This document shows, in pieces, positions 32,443 through 40,797 of a stretch of DNA of 64,000 nucleotides. How positions within the stretch are numbered: position 1 is the first letter of the stretch; every line of letters begins with the position of its first letter. Source of the stretch: CAYXSX01 sp964467925 (GTDB lineage Bacteria > Pseudomonadota > Alphaproteobacteria > Micavibrionales > Micavibrionaceae); NCBI GenBank assembly GCA_964467925.1, contig CAYXSX010000002.1, forward strand, positions 124,001 through 188,000. The letters are read 5' to 3'. The notes beneath the pieces were generated by a model. That model searched no databases, had not been told where the DNA came from, and saw only the letters and a list, made by a program, of their open reading frames with translations. The position numbers and the translations under genes were made by a program.

Positions 32443-34281
32443 ATGGGACAGGCAAAAGCATCACAGGAACCGGAGAAACTGACGCAGTCAGTTGAGTTTT
32501 ACACTCAGGCGATCAAGAACGATCCTTACAACGTTACCCATTACACGAATATGGCGGCCATGCTGTATATGCAGAAAAACCTGACCGGGGCGCGGGAATA
32601 TTATGCGCAGGCCCTGATGCTCCAGCCCGGTAACGCCATGTTGTTTAATAATCACGGCTATATCAGTTATGAGCTTGGCGATCTGCCGAATGCTGTGGAA
32701 TCGCTGCAAAAGGCCGTGTTTTACGAACCGGACAACAAACAGTTCAAGCTGGGCTTTGTAAAGGCGCTGGCCGATACGGCTTACGGTCGCTTTAGTGAAG
32801 CCGGAAAGTTTGCGATTACCGCGTGCCTGGAGGACGAACATATTTTCCATCAGGCGTTGATGCGGCCCTGGCAATCCTTGCTGCACTACGATCCGGCATT
32901 CGAGCCGTTACGCAGGCTGGCTAATTTTCGGGGGCGGGACATTTCCAGCCTCAATATTTCGCTGGAGGAATTGCTTCCCTGTATGCAGGACCGCTTTTTC
33001 CTTTTGGGTTTGAAGCGGTGCGTTATTACCTATATCGGACTGGAAAACGGGGTGACGGCGCTGCGCGGGATTTTGCTGCGCGCGGTGCGTGGGGGCCTTA
33101 CGCAGGAGATGCTTGCGAAGGTATTGCCGTTCCTGCAATCGCTGGCGGAGCAGTGCTGGTATAACGAATATATCTTTAATATCGGGCAGGAAGAGGAAGA
33201 AGGGCTGGAGGAACTCTGGACCGGGCTGGAGAAGGATTTCGATGCGCGGAATAAGGAGCATCTGGCGCGTTTGCTGATTTGTGCGAGTTACCGGCCCCTT
33301 TATACGCACCCTGCGGCGGCGCGTTTAAGCGCGGCAATTCATGAAAACAGGGATGAAGGAGTGCAGCATATAGCGGGCCTTCAGATCGACGAACCGCTGG
33401 AAGAGCAGGCGATACGAAAAAATATCAAAACATTCGGCAGCATCAGCAACGAAGTATCGCAGAAAGTGCGCGACCAGTATGAGCATAATCCCTATCCTCG
33501 TTGGAAGGCGGTCGATATTTACGAGTGCGAGGAACAGCATGCGGGCAAGGAAATCCTGATCGCGGGGTGCGGTACGGGAAGAGAAGTCGCGTTTCAGCTG
33601 ATGGAATGGCCGGGCGCTAGGATTACGGCAGCGGATTTGAGCTTGTCGAGCTTGTCTTACGCCCAGCGCCAACTCGGCAAGGTGGGGCTTAAGGATGGCT
33701 ATGAATTGTTGCAGGGGGATATTCTGGAGCTGGATAGTTTGGGGCGGAAATTCGATTTTGTAGTATCCAGCGGCGTGATCCATCATATGCAGGACCCGCT
33801 GACGGGGTGGAAGATGCTGCAAAGCCTGCTCAAACCCGGCGCTATGTTGCGACTGGGGCTATATAGCAAGGCGGCGCGCGGGCCCATTACGCTGGGGCGG
33901 GAATATATTGCGCAAAAAGGATATGAGCCGACGCCGGAAAACATCCGTAAAGTGCGTAACGAAATTGTGGCCTTGCCGGAAGGCGTACCGCTCAAAAAAT
34001 GTATGGACTGGCGCGATTTTTTCAATATGTCCGAATGCCGCGACCATTTATTCCATGTGCAGGAGCACCAGTTTACCCTGCCCCAGATCAAAGAGATTTT
34101 GGAGGAGCTGGGGATGGAGTTTTGCGGTTTTGTGATGAATACCAATACGCGTTTTTTGAATTACCGCCGCCGTTTTCCGGACGATCCGCAAGGGATTGAT
34201 CTTGATAACTGGCATATTCTGGAGCAGGAAAACCCGATGCTGTTTTCCGATATGTACCAGTTTAATTGCCGGAATAAATAG
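32443..34281 (+). CDS. TPR-methyltransferase fusion protein
   Basis: 612 residues. The N-terminal part has TPR units at about residues 10-110 (ALMLQPGNAMLFNNHGYISY, AVFYEPDN). A helical linker leads to a class I SAM-dependent methyltransferase at about 365-540: motif I ILIAGCGTGREVAFQL, acidic DLSLSSLSYAQRQL and VSSGVIHHMQDP. The target is unknown; TPR-methyltransferase fusions often modify proteins or small metabolites. No signal peptide. Divergent from leuA. Confidence 0.85.
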   Translation: MGQAKASQEPEKLTQSVEFYTQAIKNDPYNVTHYTNMAAMLYMQKNLTGAREYYAQALMLQPGNAMLFNNHGYISYELGDLPNAVESLQKAVFYEPDNKQFKLGFVKALADTAYGRFSEAGKFAITACLEDEHIFHQALMRPWQSLLHYDPAFEPLRRLANFRGRDISSLNISLEELLPCMQDRFFLLGLKRCVITYIGLENGVTALRGILLRAVRGGLTQEMLAKVLPFLQSLAEQCWYNEYIFNIGQEEEEGLEELWTGLEKDFDARNKEHLARLLICASYRPLYTHPAAARLSAAIHENRDEGVQHIAGLQIDEPLEEQAIRKNIKTFGSISNEVSQKVRDQYEHNPYPRWKAVDIYECEEQHAGKEILIAGCGTGREVAFQLMEWPGARITAADLSLSSLSYAQRQLGKVGLKDGYELLQGDILELDSLGRKFDFVVSSGVIHHMQDPLTGWKMLQSLLKPGAMLRLGLYSKAARGPITLGREYIAQKGYEPTPENIRKVRNEIVALPEGVPLKKCMDWRDFFNMSECRDHLFHVQEHQFTLPQIKEILEELGMEFCGFVMNTNTRFLNYRRRFPDDPQGIDLDNWHILEQENPMLFSDMYQFNCRNK

Positions 34282-34298
34282 CAACCCTTATGGGCCAC

Positions 34299-34475
34299 TT
34301 ATTTGAGCTGGCGCGCCTCATCCACCAGCATGATCGGAATGCCATCGCGGATGGGGTAGGCGAGTTTTGCGCCGCGCGAGACAAGCTCTTGCTTCTTCGC
34401 GTCATATTCCAGCGGCCCCTTGGTCAGCGGGCAGACGAGAATTTCCAACAATTTGGGGTCTATGGTTGCGCTCAT
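34299..34475 (-). CDS. Trm112/YcaR-family small protein
   Basis: 58 residues from ATG at 34475. MSATIDPKLLEILVCPLTKG and AYPIRDGIPIMLVDEAR are the Trm112 signature (UPF0434), with one of the usual zinc cysteines retained (VCP). Trm112 proteins activate or stabilise methyltransferases in other organisms; the bacterial role is less clear. In relatives it follows thioredoxin-TPR and Lon-N genes, as here, except that an unknown plus-strand gene is inserted between. Confidence 0.85.
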   Translation of the reverse strand: MSATIDPKLLEILVCPLTKGPLEYDAKKQELVSRGAKLAYPIRDGIPIMLVDEARQLK

Positions 34476-34555
34476 ATCGCTTATTTATCAGGCCGGAGAA
34501 CATAATATCAAGGATTATCAGTGTTACAGGAAGGCCGTATGCCACCAAAAAATAA

Positions 34556-34584
34556 TTGACATATTTATTATTTTTTTTTATAAC
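34556..34584 (+). promoter_or_regulatory. sigma70-type promoter
   Basis: TTGACA, a 17-base AT spacer, TATAAC, 33 bp before the start of the 134-residue gene. A near-consensus promoter, unusual in this window. Confidence 0.65.
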
Positions 34585-34617
34585 ATCCCCAAAATAACAA
34601 GCTAAAGAGAAATACCA

Positions 34618-35022
34618 ATGGGACAGTCAGGGCAGCAGTCATTGATAACAAAGCTAATCAAAATACATTTTGCCACAGCGGCTGAATGGAAAGATACCGC
34701 CAGATATGCCGGATTTGTAAGATCTGCTTTGGGCCTGGACTATCACGGTCTTAGAAGTGGCGCCTATAAAAACGGTCATTTCGGGTTTATAGAGTTGAAA
34801 CTTGAAACGCCTGAAGCCGTTGATATTGATCGGGTCGCGGAAAAACTCAGAGCGCATTTAACGCTTCCAGAAACTCTTACGCGAGCCCATTCAAGCGATG
34901 AGTGGAATGCGGTTATTTCCGGTCGTGTACCTGTTATTGATCATTCTTCGGGTAACCAGTATGGAGTGGTGACTGTTAATTGCGAAATTCTGGGTGAACT
35001 GAACCCGGAAAGCCGATTGTAA
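34618..35022 (+). CDS. hypothetical protein, 134 aa
   Basis: A small soluble protein, not recognised; mixed alpha/beta pattern (GHFGFIELKLETPEAVDIDRV, QYGVVTVNCEILGEL). It has its own near-consensus promoter, is AT-rich and sits in opposite orientation between the Lon-N and Trm112 genes, which are usually adjacent. That placement suggests a late insertion. Confidence 0.55.
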   Translation: MGQSGQQSLITKLIKIHFATAAEWKDTARYAGFVRSALGLDYHGLRSGAYKNGHFGFIELKLETPEAVDIDRVAEKLRAHLTLPETLTRAHSSDEWNAVISGRVPVIDHSSGNQYGVVTVNCEILGELNPESRL

Positions 35023-35037
35023 AACTTTTTGAAATCT

Positions 35038-35709
35038 TTAATGCTTGTTTTTGCTGCACAGCGCCCCGGTATCAACCTCGCCGCTTTTTAGCGCCATTTC
35101 CAGCATGGTCATGAACATACCGGCGCGGGTTTTGCAGCAATCGGCCTCGAGCAGCGCCTGTTTTTCCGCCGGATCGAAGGGGCAGACCATGGAAAGGCAG
35201 GTAATCAGGCGTCCGTCAGTGGCGGTTTCCACAGCATCCCAGTCGCAGGACATGCCCTGCATTTCAAAATATTGCCCTAGCAGGCCGTTCAGCGCCTTGC
35301 GGTCGAGGCCGAGGCAGCCGCTTTGGGTGAGGTCTTCCTCAAACCCATTCCAGATTGCCGAAACGCGGCGATAGCCGTTATCCTGACCCAGTTCCTTGCT
35401 AATTCTAAAGCGGGCTATGCCGGCAAGGGTAATGAGGTAACGCCCGTCTGGCGTTTCCGAAAACTCGATGATTTTCCCGGCGCAGCCCGTTTCATACAGG
35501 GCGGGCGGATCGCCGTCATCGCGCGGCTGGACCATGCCGATCAGGCGGTTGGTGGCCATGGCGCGTTCCACCATCGCGAGATAACGCGGTTCGAAAATAT
35601 TGAGCGGCAGGCGGCCGGAGGGAAGGAGCAGCGCCCCCCGCAGCGGAAAAACAGGCAGGATTTCCGGCAGGTCGTTAAAATCGGGGGCGAAGGGGTTTTT
35701 CTCACTCAT
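35038..35709 (-). CDS. LON peptidase substrate-binding domain protein
   Basis: 223 residues. PEILPVFPLRGALLLPSGRLPLNIFEPRYL is the start of the Lon N-terminal domain, here without ATPase or protease. RFRISKE and the helical C-terminal part follow. Stand-alone Lon-N proteins are common in alphaproteobacteria; function unproven, perhaps in protein quality control with the thioredoxin-TPR protein encoded next to it. Confidence 0.9.
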   Translation of the reverse strand: MSEKNPFAPDFNDLPEILPVFPLRGALLLPSGRLPLNIFEPRYLAMVERAMATNRLIGMVQPRDDGDPPALYETGCAGKIIEFSETPDGRYLITLAGIARFRISKELGQDNGYRRVSAIWNGFEEDLTQSGCLGLDRKALNGLLGQYFEMQGMSCDWDAVETATDGRLITCLSMVCPFDPAEKQALLEADCCKTRAGMFMTMLEMALKSGEVDTGALCSKNKH

Positions 35710-35766
35710 TTGTCAAAATATAGCGTGGTTGCGAATAAAAACCAGCCTCTTCCTGCCTTATTCTCT

Positions 35767-35923
35767 GTCATTCTGAAGGGCTTTAGCCCTGAAGAATCTA
35801 AATAAGAAAAAGGTGTCATCCCGGACTTGATCCGGGATCTCGTGCCACTAGCAACCAGATCCCAGCTTTCGCTGGGATGACAGCTAAGAGGAGATCCTTC
35901 AGCGCGAAGCGCTTCAGGATGAC
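35767..35923. repeat. nested palindromic repeat
   Basis: The outer element runs from GTCATTCTGAAG (35767) to CTTCAGGATGAC (35923), with hairpins GGCTTTAGCC and CGCGAAGCG at its ends. A complete second palindrome (GTCATCCCGG to GCTGGGATGAC, 35815-35881) is inserted within it. The outer class is the one found in the helicase gene. Confidence 0.75.
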
Positions 35924-35947
35924 AAAATCGGGCGGAGTGCACATGTT

Positions 35948-36880
35948 TTAAGAAAATAAAAGCCGCGAGAGCTTCTTCCTTCCCGCCACGGTAAGCGGGT
36001 CGCTATGGCCCATTGCCTCGAAGAATTTCAGGAGCTGGAGACGCGCCGCATCCTTGTTCCAGTCGCGTTTAGCCTCGATAATCGCAATAAGATTGTCGAT
36101 GGCTTCTTCCCGCGCTCCGGTGCTGAACTGGCCCAACGCGAGGTCGTAACGCGCTTGATGATCGGCAGGGTTTTTGGCGAGTTTGGCCTCGAGCGCCGCA
36201 AAATCCGCATCAGGGGCGGAAAGGGCGAGCTCCAGCGCCGTGCGGGCCTCGGCAAAAGACGGGTTTTTGGCGATTTCCGGCGGGGCGTTTTCGACCCAGC
36301 CTTGCGCCTGCTCTACCGCTCCGGCGGCCAGAAACAGGCGGATCAGCCCGACATAGGCGGGGGCGTTGTTTTCATCCTGCGCAAGGATTTGCATGTAAAG
36401 TTCTTGCGCACGGGCCATATCCCTGGCGGCCAGTGCCTGCGCGGCTTCCTGAAGCGCTTCGGGGATATTAACCGCTTCGGGCTGGTTCTGGCGGTGGATT
36501 TTCACCAGCTTGTCGATAAAGGCCTTAACCGCGCTTTCGGGCTGCGCGCCCTGAAAGGCATCAATGGGCCGCCCGCCATAAAAGGCGAAAACAGCCGGGA
36601 TTGATTGAATCTGGAAGGCGGCGGCGAGTTGCTGGTTTTCATCCATATTGACCTTGGCCAGCAGGATTTCGCCCTTTGTATCGCCCACCAGCTTTTCCAA
36701 CACCGGGGTGAGTTGTTTACAAGGCCCGCACCACGGCGCCCAGAAATCAACGATCACCGGGCGTTCCATCGAGGCGCGCATGACCTTGTCCTCGAAATCC
36801 TCAATCGAGGCGTCGAAAATGGCGCCGGGCTTTTGCGGGGGCATATTTACGATATTATTCTCCATCGGGGGCGGCTCCAC
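35948..36880 (-). CDS. thioredoxin-TPR protein (CnoX-like)
   Basis: 310 residues. N-terminal thioredoxin domain with VDFWAPWCGPCKQLTPVLEKL, then C-terminal TPR-like repeats (APAYVGLIRLFLAAGAVEQAQ; FAEARTALELAL). CnoX/YbbN is a redox-linked holdase chaperone; the CGPC motif is intact here. It overlaps the start region of the ProXp-ala gene by 26 bp, and is transcribed with it. Confidence 0.9.
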   Translation of the reverse strand: MEPPPMENNIVNMPPQKPGAIFDASIEDFEDKVMRASMERPVIVDFWAPWCGPCKQLTPVLEKLVGDTKGEILLAKVNMDENQQLAAAFQIQSIPAVFAFYGGRPIDAFQGAQPESAVKAFIDKLVKIHRQNQPEAVNIPEALQEAAQALAARDMARAQELYMQILAQDENNAPAYVGLIRLFLAAGAVEQAQGWVENAPPEIAKNPSFAEARTALELALSAPDADFAALEAKLAKNPADHQARYDLALGQFSTGAREEAIDNLIAIIEAKRDWNKDAARLQLLKFFEAMGHSDPLTVAGRKKLSRLLFS

Positions 36881-37418
36881 TTAAATCGAGTATGCGCGGC
36901 TTATGGCCGGTATGGGCGAAAAATTTCAAGAGATCCGCAGGCGACAGGCCTACAGTCTGCGCGTTATCCATAGGGTGGTAGTTCGCGATTTCGGCCTGCA
37001 TCATTGCGGCATCAAGGATTATTTCCACGTTATGGCCGGTATCATTGATCGCGCAGAACGGGTTAACCGAGCCCTGACGAATCCCGAGATTTTCCCAGAG
37101 CCGGTCGGCGGAACCAAAGGACAGGCGACCGCATTCCAGAACTTTTTCCAGCTTTTTCAAATCGATAGCGGTTTCGTTTGCAGCGACCACAAGGAACATC
37201 GTCTTTTTCTTGTCGCGCAGAAAGAGATTGCGGCAATGCGTGCCGGGAATCTCGGCCTTGAGATGCTCGCCTTCGGCCACGGTGAAAATCGGGTCGTGAT
37301 GGAATAATTCATAAGAAATATCAATGGATTGCATGATTTTCAGCAGCTTTTCAGGGCTGGTGGGCAGGGGCTCTTGGGCTGTGCTTTGCGGGGAAGCGGC
37401 GGCTTGCGGTGCGTTCAT
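36855..37418 (-). CDS. Ala-tRNA(Pro) deacylase, ProXp-ala/YbaK family
   Basis: 187 residues. HHDPIFTVAEGEHLKAEIPG, KNLFL-type CRNLFLRDKKKTMFLVVAA and GSVNPFCAINDTGHNVEIIL belong to the ProXp-ala (PrdX) branch of the YbaK superfamily. The family removes alanine mischarged on tRNA-Pro, acting in trans in the cytoplasm. There is a short Ala/Pro-rich N-terminal extension. Overlaps the following thioredoxin-TPR gene. Confidence 0.9.
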   Translation of the reverse strand: MNAPQAAASPQSTAQEPLPTSPEKLLKIMQSIDISYELFHHDPIFTVAEGEHLKAEIPGTHCRNLFLRDKKKTMFLVVAANETAIDLKKLEKVLECGRLSFGSADRLWENLGIRQGSVNPFCAINDTGHNVEIILDAAMMQAEIANYHPMDNAQTVGLSPADLLKFFAHTGHKPRILDLSGAAPDGE

Positions 37419-37576
37419 GGGTTTTTCCTTTTTCTCTTCCTGTTGTTATGGGGCAGGCAGCCCCAAAAATCAAGGGCCCCAGCCTTTTGCAAGCGGATAG
37501 AGCGGCTTGTTGCGTTCAGGCTTTGTTAACGATTTTGCCCTATACTTTTAACAAGAATAATGGGGCAAAAATAATA

Positions 37577-37993
37577 ATGAGTTTAACACCAATAGATTAC
37601 GACAATCCTCCTATGGATGGGGCTCAGGAGCCGTCTGCCGCGAGCGCAGAAACGTCGCTTGCTCCGAAGGCTGAGGATAGTGTCAAAAAGCTGACATTTG
37701 CCGAAATGCAGGAACTTAGACAACGTTTTGGCAAAGAAGAGGGAAATCCGCATAATATTCTGGACGGGTGTCCTCCCCCAACTTTGGCAGAGGTGCACCC
37801 TGCGCTTATCAAATATAACGGCGTTTACGGTTCTTGTACTGAGCAGGCTATCAAAGGTCTCGAAAGAGAGGCAGAGCTGGTGAAAAAGCCGGCGCCACTG
37901 GCATTTAAAGAAGCTGCGAGACCCTCTATTGATGAAGGAATTTCTTTAGCTGCCAATTTCAAAAATGATTCTGATTTACCGAGGCCAAACTAA
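37577..37993 (+). CDS. hypothetical protein, 138 aa
   Basis: Start taken at ATG 37577; the longer upstream frame is antisense to the ProXp-ala promoter area. A hydrophilic protein, Pro- and Glu-rich, with no recognised domain (FAEMQELRQRFGKEEG; CPPPTLAEVHPALIKYNG). It overlaps the following 95-residue gene by one base, so they are probably translated together. Confidence 0.55.
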   Translation: MSLTPIDYDNPPMDGAQEPSAASAETSLAPKAEDSVKKLTFAEMQELRQRFGKEEGNPHNILDGCPPPTLAEVHPALIKYNGVYGSCTEQAIKGLEREAELVKKPAPLAFKEAARPSIDEGISLAANFKNDSDLPRPN

Positions 37994-38280
37994 TGAAAGT
38001 AGAACTCTCCGTTTTGAATGACGGTCGTGTGATGTTGGTGACCAACCAGCCGATGCCGCATATTGTCCAGCGCATTGAATATTACCGTGAGCAACGCCTG
38101 TTCAACCTTGTATGGCACGATGAGGATATGGAAGAAATGCTTCTTCACAGTGAAATTCCTATCGATCTGGCTTTGGCGGTAGAGCGCGTGCCCGAGGTTA
38201 TTATCTGTATGATGTTCCCGGAGGAACAGCGCGTCATGAACTATAAGACTCCCCTCGTAAAGGTCGGCGAGAGTTTTTAG
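37993..38280 (+). CDS. hypothetical protein, 95 aa
   Basis: A small soluble protein (MKVELSVLNDGRVMLVTNQP; IPIDLALAVERVPEVIICMM). Not recognised, though it has regular core-gene codon use. Start overlaps the previous stop (TAATG). It is the last gene before tRNA-Gly and the island. Confidence 0.6.
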   Translation: MKVELSVLNDGRVMLVTNQPMPHIVQRIEYYREQRLFNLVWHDEDMEEMLLHSEIPIDLALAVERVPEVIICMMFPEEQRVMNYKTPLVKVGESF

Positions 38281-38372
38281 GACTTCTTCTGAAATTTAAT
38301 CTTGATTAGTGCGGCAATTTGGCTATATTCGCCAAATCTATTCCCATTTATGTGTTTGTTTAAGCACAAGGC

Positions 38373-38447
38373 GCGAGTGTAGCTCAGGGGTAGAGCACAA
38401 CCTTGCCAAGGTTGGGGTCGAGGGTTCGAATCCCTTCACTCGCTCCA
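38373..38447 (+). tRNA. tRNA-Gly (GCC)
   Basis: 75 bases including encoded CCA. Acceptor GCGAGTG pairs with CACTCGC; anticodon loop TTGCCAA gives GCC; T-arm GAGGGTTCGAATCCCTTC. Its 3' half is the target of repeated integration (see 38403, 40655, 46447). Confidence 0.97.
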
Positions 38448-38449
38448 TT
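38403..38449 (+). repeat. att core, tRNA copy
   Basis: The 47 bases from TTGCCAAGG in the anticodon arm to GCTCCATT after the tRNA end are repeated exactly at 40655-40701 and partly at 46447-46490. A tRNA 3'-end direct repeat is the usual mark of an integrase attachment site. The 250 bp that follow up to 38697 contain no gene; part of them (to about 38560) is repeated after 46490. Confidence 0.85.
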
Positions 38450-38697
38450 TAAAACTTCCGCTCAGTAACGATTATAGCAGTTTCGCCCACTTGGGCCTGA
38501 CTTCGCTTGCGCACTTCGGGGGAGCGTGGGGAGAGCGAGAATTTGTGTTTTCCACCTAACCCTCAGTCACTGCGCATCACCGATACTCTCGTAGAAAACC
38601 GCTTTCAAGTGCATTAACGTTTTAAATCTCTGGCTATTCTAATAAAGATAGCGTAAAGTCATAATCAACACAGAAAAGAGTTCTCATCCGTATCGTA

Positions 38698-39108
38698 TTG
38701 ACGCTTCTCCTGATCGTGGTTTTTTGCCCGGTCGCCATTGCTGTCCCCAACAGAAAATTTGATTTTTTGCTGCACTTCTTTGACTTAAATGAGAAGGCTT
38801 TTGCTTATCACCGTCATTGCCTGAGCCAATCGGAAAGCATCAATCCCGTTTTTCTCGAAAACCTTGAACTCGTTGCCAATGAATTATTCGCGCAGGCAAA
38901 AAAAGACGATCCGAATATGGCGCCCGAATATATAAAAAACAAAATTCTGGAACGCCGTTATAACCTTCAATATAAACTAGACTATGAACACATGAACAAG
39001 GGTTGTTATTCGTCTTATTTGGAAGAAGCAAAAATCCACTATCAAGCCTTTAGCCATCACACTAAAAAAGACGTGCGCGCCTTTATCGAGGAAAGGACAC
39101 AGGATTAA
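38698..39108 (+). CDS. exported hypothetical protein, 136 aa
   Basis: The N-terminus is hydrophobic (TLLLIVVFCPVAIAVPN) and resembles a signal peptide. The rest is helical and charged with two Cys (HRHCLSQ; KGCYSS). The only start codon near is a TTG at 38698, so the exact start is uncertain. Not recognised; island cargo. Confidence 0.45.
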   Translation: MTLLLIVVFCPVAIAVPNRKFDFLLHFFDLNEKAFAYHRHCLSQSESINPVFLENLELVANELFAQAKKDDPNMAPEYIKNKILERRYNLQYKLDYEHMNKGCYSSYLEEAKIHYQAFSHHTKKDVRAFIEERTQD

Positions 39109-39191
39109 TGATGCCCTTCCTCAAAGACTTTTTACTCTTTCTACGATGGTGTTTTCTTAACCATCCTGCTGATCGGGATAAGCTAAAATAA
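39108..39191 (+). CDS. possible 27-aa coupled ORF
   Basis: The ATG overlaps the stop of the preceding gene (TAATG) and encodes a short, hydrophobic peptide (FLKDFLLFLRWCFLNH). No database-like feature. The remaining sequence up to the cold-shock gene (39192-39438) shows no gene; it probably holds the long 5' leader of that gene. Confidence 0.25.
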   Translation: MMPFLKDFLLFLRWCFLNHPADRDKLK

Positions 39192-39438
39192 TATAAACAT
39201 TGACGGGTTATCGAAAACCTGTCATGGTGGGCTCAAGTTTGACAGATGCTCTCTATGAGATACGAGCTTACAGAAAATTAAGTATCCGCGATTAACCGGA
39301 TGCGTGAACGTCAAAACCTCACCCTTTTTCCGCAAAGTTCAAAAAATTTATAGCTTAGCGCCTTTTTCAGGCTATTGCAGCGCCTGCGCATTGTGCCGGG
39401 CGCGTATACACTCACATATTTGAACAAAAGGAAAAAAT

Positions 39439-39657
39439 ATGACGACGACAACAGGAACCGTAAAATGGTTCAACGATCAAAAAGGCTTCGGCTTTATTCA
39501 GCCCAATAATGGTGGCAGTGACGTATTCGTGCACATCAGCGCCGTTGAAAAAGCGGGCTGGCGTTCACTGAATGAAGGTCAGAAACTCTCTTTTGATTTG
39601 CAACGCGACCCTAAAAAAGGGAAAGACAGCGCAGCGAATCTAAAAGAAGCTGCCTAA
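39439..39657 (+). CDS. cold-shock domain protein
   Basis: 72 residues. GTVKWFNDQKGFGFIQPNNG and SDVFVHISAVEKAG carry the RNP1 and RNP2 nucleic-acid-binding motifs of CspA-like proteins. Single-stranded RNA/DNA chaperone. ATG after an AAAAGGAAAAAAT site. Followed after 12 bp by a receiver-like gene, so the two form an operon. Confidence 0.95.
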   Translation: MTTTTGTVKWFNDQKGFGFIQPNNGGSDVFVHISAVEKAGWRSLNEGQKLSFDLQRDPKKGKDSAANLKEAA

Positions 39658-39669
39658 GGCAAGCCCCTC

Positions 39670-40203
39670 ATGACCACAGACCCCGTCAAAATAAGCATTC
39701 TTATCGTGAATAACGATTTTGTAGAAACAAGCACGATAAAATCGTGGCTTGAAAAAGATATGCGGGTTCCGTGGGGCATGAGCCATTGCGTCAATATTGA
39801 AGAAGCCAGATCGCGTATCAATAAAGTCGATCTTGTCATTTTGAAACCGGAAATGGAGGGCATACTTACCCCCAAAGAGGTTTTTGAAAATATTGGAAAT
39901 ATGGTTTTCGAGGTACCGATTCTTGTTCTCACAAGCGAAAGCGATGAACATGGAATGTCCACCTATGTCATGGAACAGGGCGCTGCGGATATTGTTATTC
40001 GCGGCCAGTTTTCAAGGCTGGTGGATGCCATTGAATTTGCGCTTATCCGCCAGAAACTCAAAACGGACGCACGGAAAACCACAGATAAAAGCCTGACGGA
40101 GAGTCAGGAAAAAAACGCTGTCCATAACGAAAAACAAAGACAAATCCTGCGCATGTTAGGCGGCGATTACGCCGTTGATCAGCAGGAGAAATCAAAAACA
40201 TAA
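39670..40203 (+). CDS. receiver-like protein lacking phospho-acceptor Asp
   Basis: 177 residues. The fold follows a CheY-type receiver: ISILIVNNDF (one acidic residue instead of two), then VDLVILKPEMEG where the phospho-acceptor Asp would be, VPILVLTSES and a C-terminal helix. The acceptor position appears to be Lys, so it is probably a non-phosphorylated pseudo-receiver. The tail (about 130-177) is charged and disordered. No output domain. Co-transcribed with the cold-shock gene. Confidence 0.65.
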   Translation: MTTDPVKISILIVNNDFVETSTIKSWLEKDMRVPWGMSHCVNIEEARSRINKVDLVILKPEMEGILTPKEVFENIGNMVFEVPILVLTSESDEHGMSTYVMEQGAADIVIRGQFSRLVDAIEFALIRQKLKTDARKTTDKSLTESQEKNAVHNEKQRQILRMLGGDYAVDQQEKSKT

Positions 40204-40217
40204 AGAAAGAAAATAGA

Positions 40218-40358
40218 ATGAATAAAACAGTTTCATCACCTAAGCCCATTCAGGCCGGTGACTACGGGAAGATTATCCCTCAAGCGCCGAAGAATAACGA
40301 CAACGCGGAAGGCTCCGATACTGACGGTCGCAAGACCCTCGCTCTTTGGAACCACTAA
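40218..40358 (+). CDS. small hypothetical protein, 46 aa
   Basis: ATG at 40218 after an AAAGAAAGAAA purine tract, 15 bp downstream of the receiver-like gene. Hydrophilic peptide (MNKTVSSPKPIQAGDYGKII). No family recognised. Its stop lies in the first unit of a 20-bp tandem repeat. Confidence 0.4.
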   Translation: MNKTVSSPKPIQAGDYGKIIPQAPKNNDNAEGSDTDGRKTLALWNH

Positions 40359-40391
40359 AGTTTACATACAGCCACTAAAGCTTACATACAG
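40352..40391 (+). repeat. two 20-bp tandem units
   Basis: CCACTAAAGTTTACATACAG followed at once by the same 20 bases with one T-to-C change. The duplication includes the stop of the 46-residue ORF. Confidence 0.7.
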
Positions 40392-40402
40392 AAAGAAAAC
40401 AC

Positions 40403-40552
40403 ATGAAAAATTTTGAAGGCTTCGGCCTAAAAACTGCGGATGTGTTGTTGACGCACCAGTATTCAACACAGGACATGTGTAAGTTGCTCCCCCAGCCTCA
40501 ACCACCCCTCTGGGAGAGCGTGGGGAGAGCAGAAACACCGTTTTCTTGCTGA
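40403..40552 (+). CDS. possible small ORF or 5' fragment, 49 aa
   Basis: ATG at 40403 after AGAAAGAAAAC; begins MKNFEGFGLKTADVLL and runs into the repeated element end at 40512, where it stops. It may be the beginning of a gene truncated by recombination. Low confidence. Confidence 0.25.
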   Translation: MKNFEGFGLKTADVLLTHQYSTQDMCKLLPQPQPPLWESVGRAETPFSC

Positions 40553-40701
40553 AATTTGTGCGAACGAACAGAAACGAAAAAATTCAGTAATTGCAGTATG
40601 TTGTTATTCCATCAAAAAACGTACTGGAACTTACAGAAACCGTACCAATCTCTTTTGCCAAGGTTGGGGTCGAGGGTTCGAATCCCTTCACTCGCTCCAT
40701 T
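40512..40701 (+). repeat. element end repeat with second att copy
   Basis: About 190 bp that recur, diverged, at 46302-46490: both contain TGTGCGAACGAACAGAAACG, GCAGTATGTTGTTATT and AACTTACAGAAACCGTACC and end in the tRNA-Gly 3' copy. The last 47 bases (40655-40701) equal the tRNA end exactly. This is the right end of an integrated element. Confidence 0.85.
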
Positions 40702-40797
40702 CATCTCCTCTACGTTCCGATGAACCAAGGTTGTCAACGCTTTCCTGAATTTTGACGCATAAGCCGTTTTGTTAATTGCTACAGCGAGTGCTACAGC

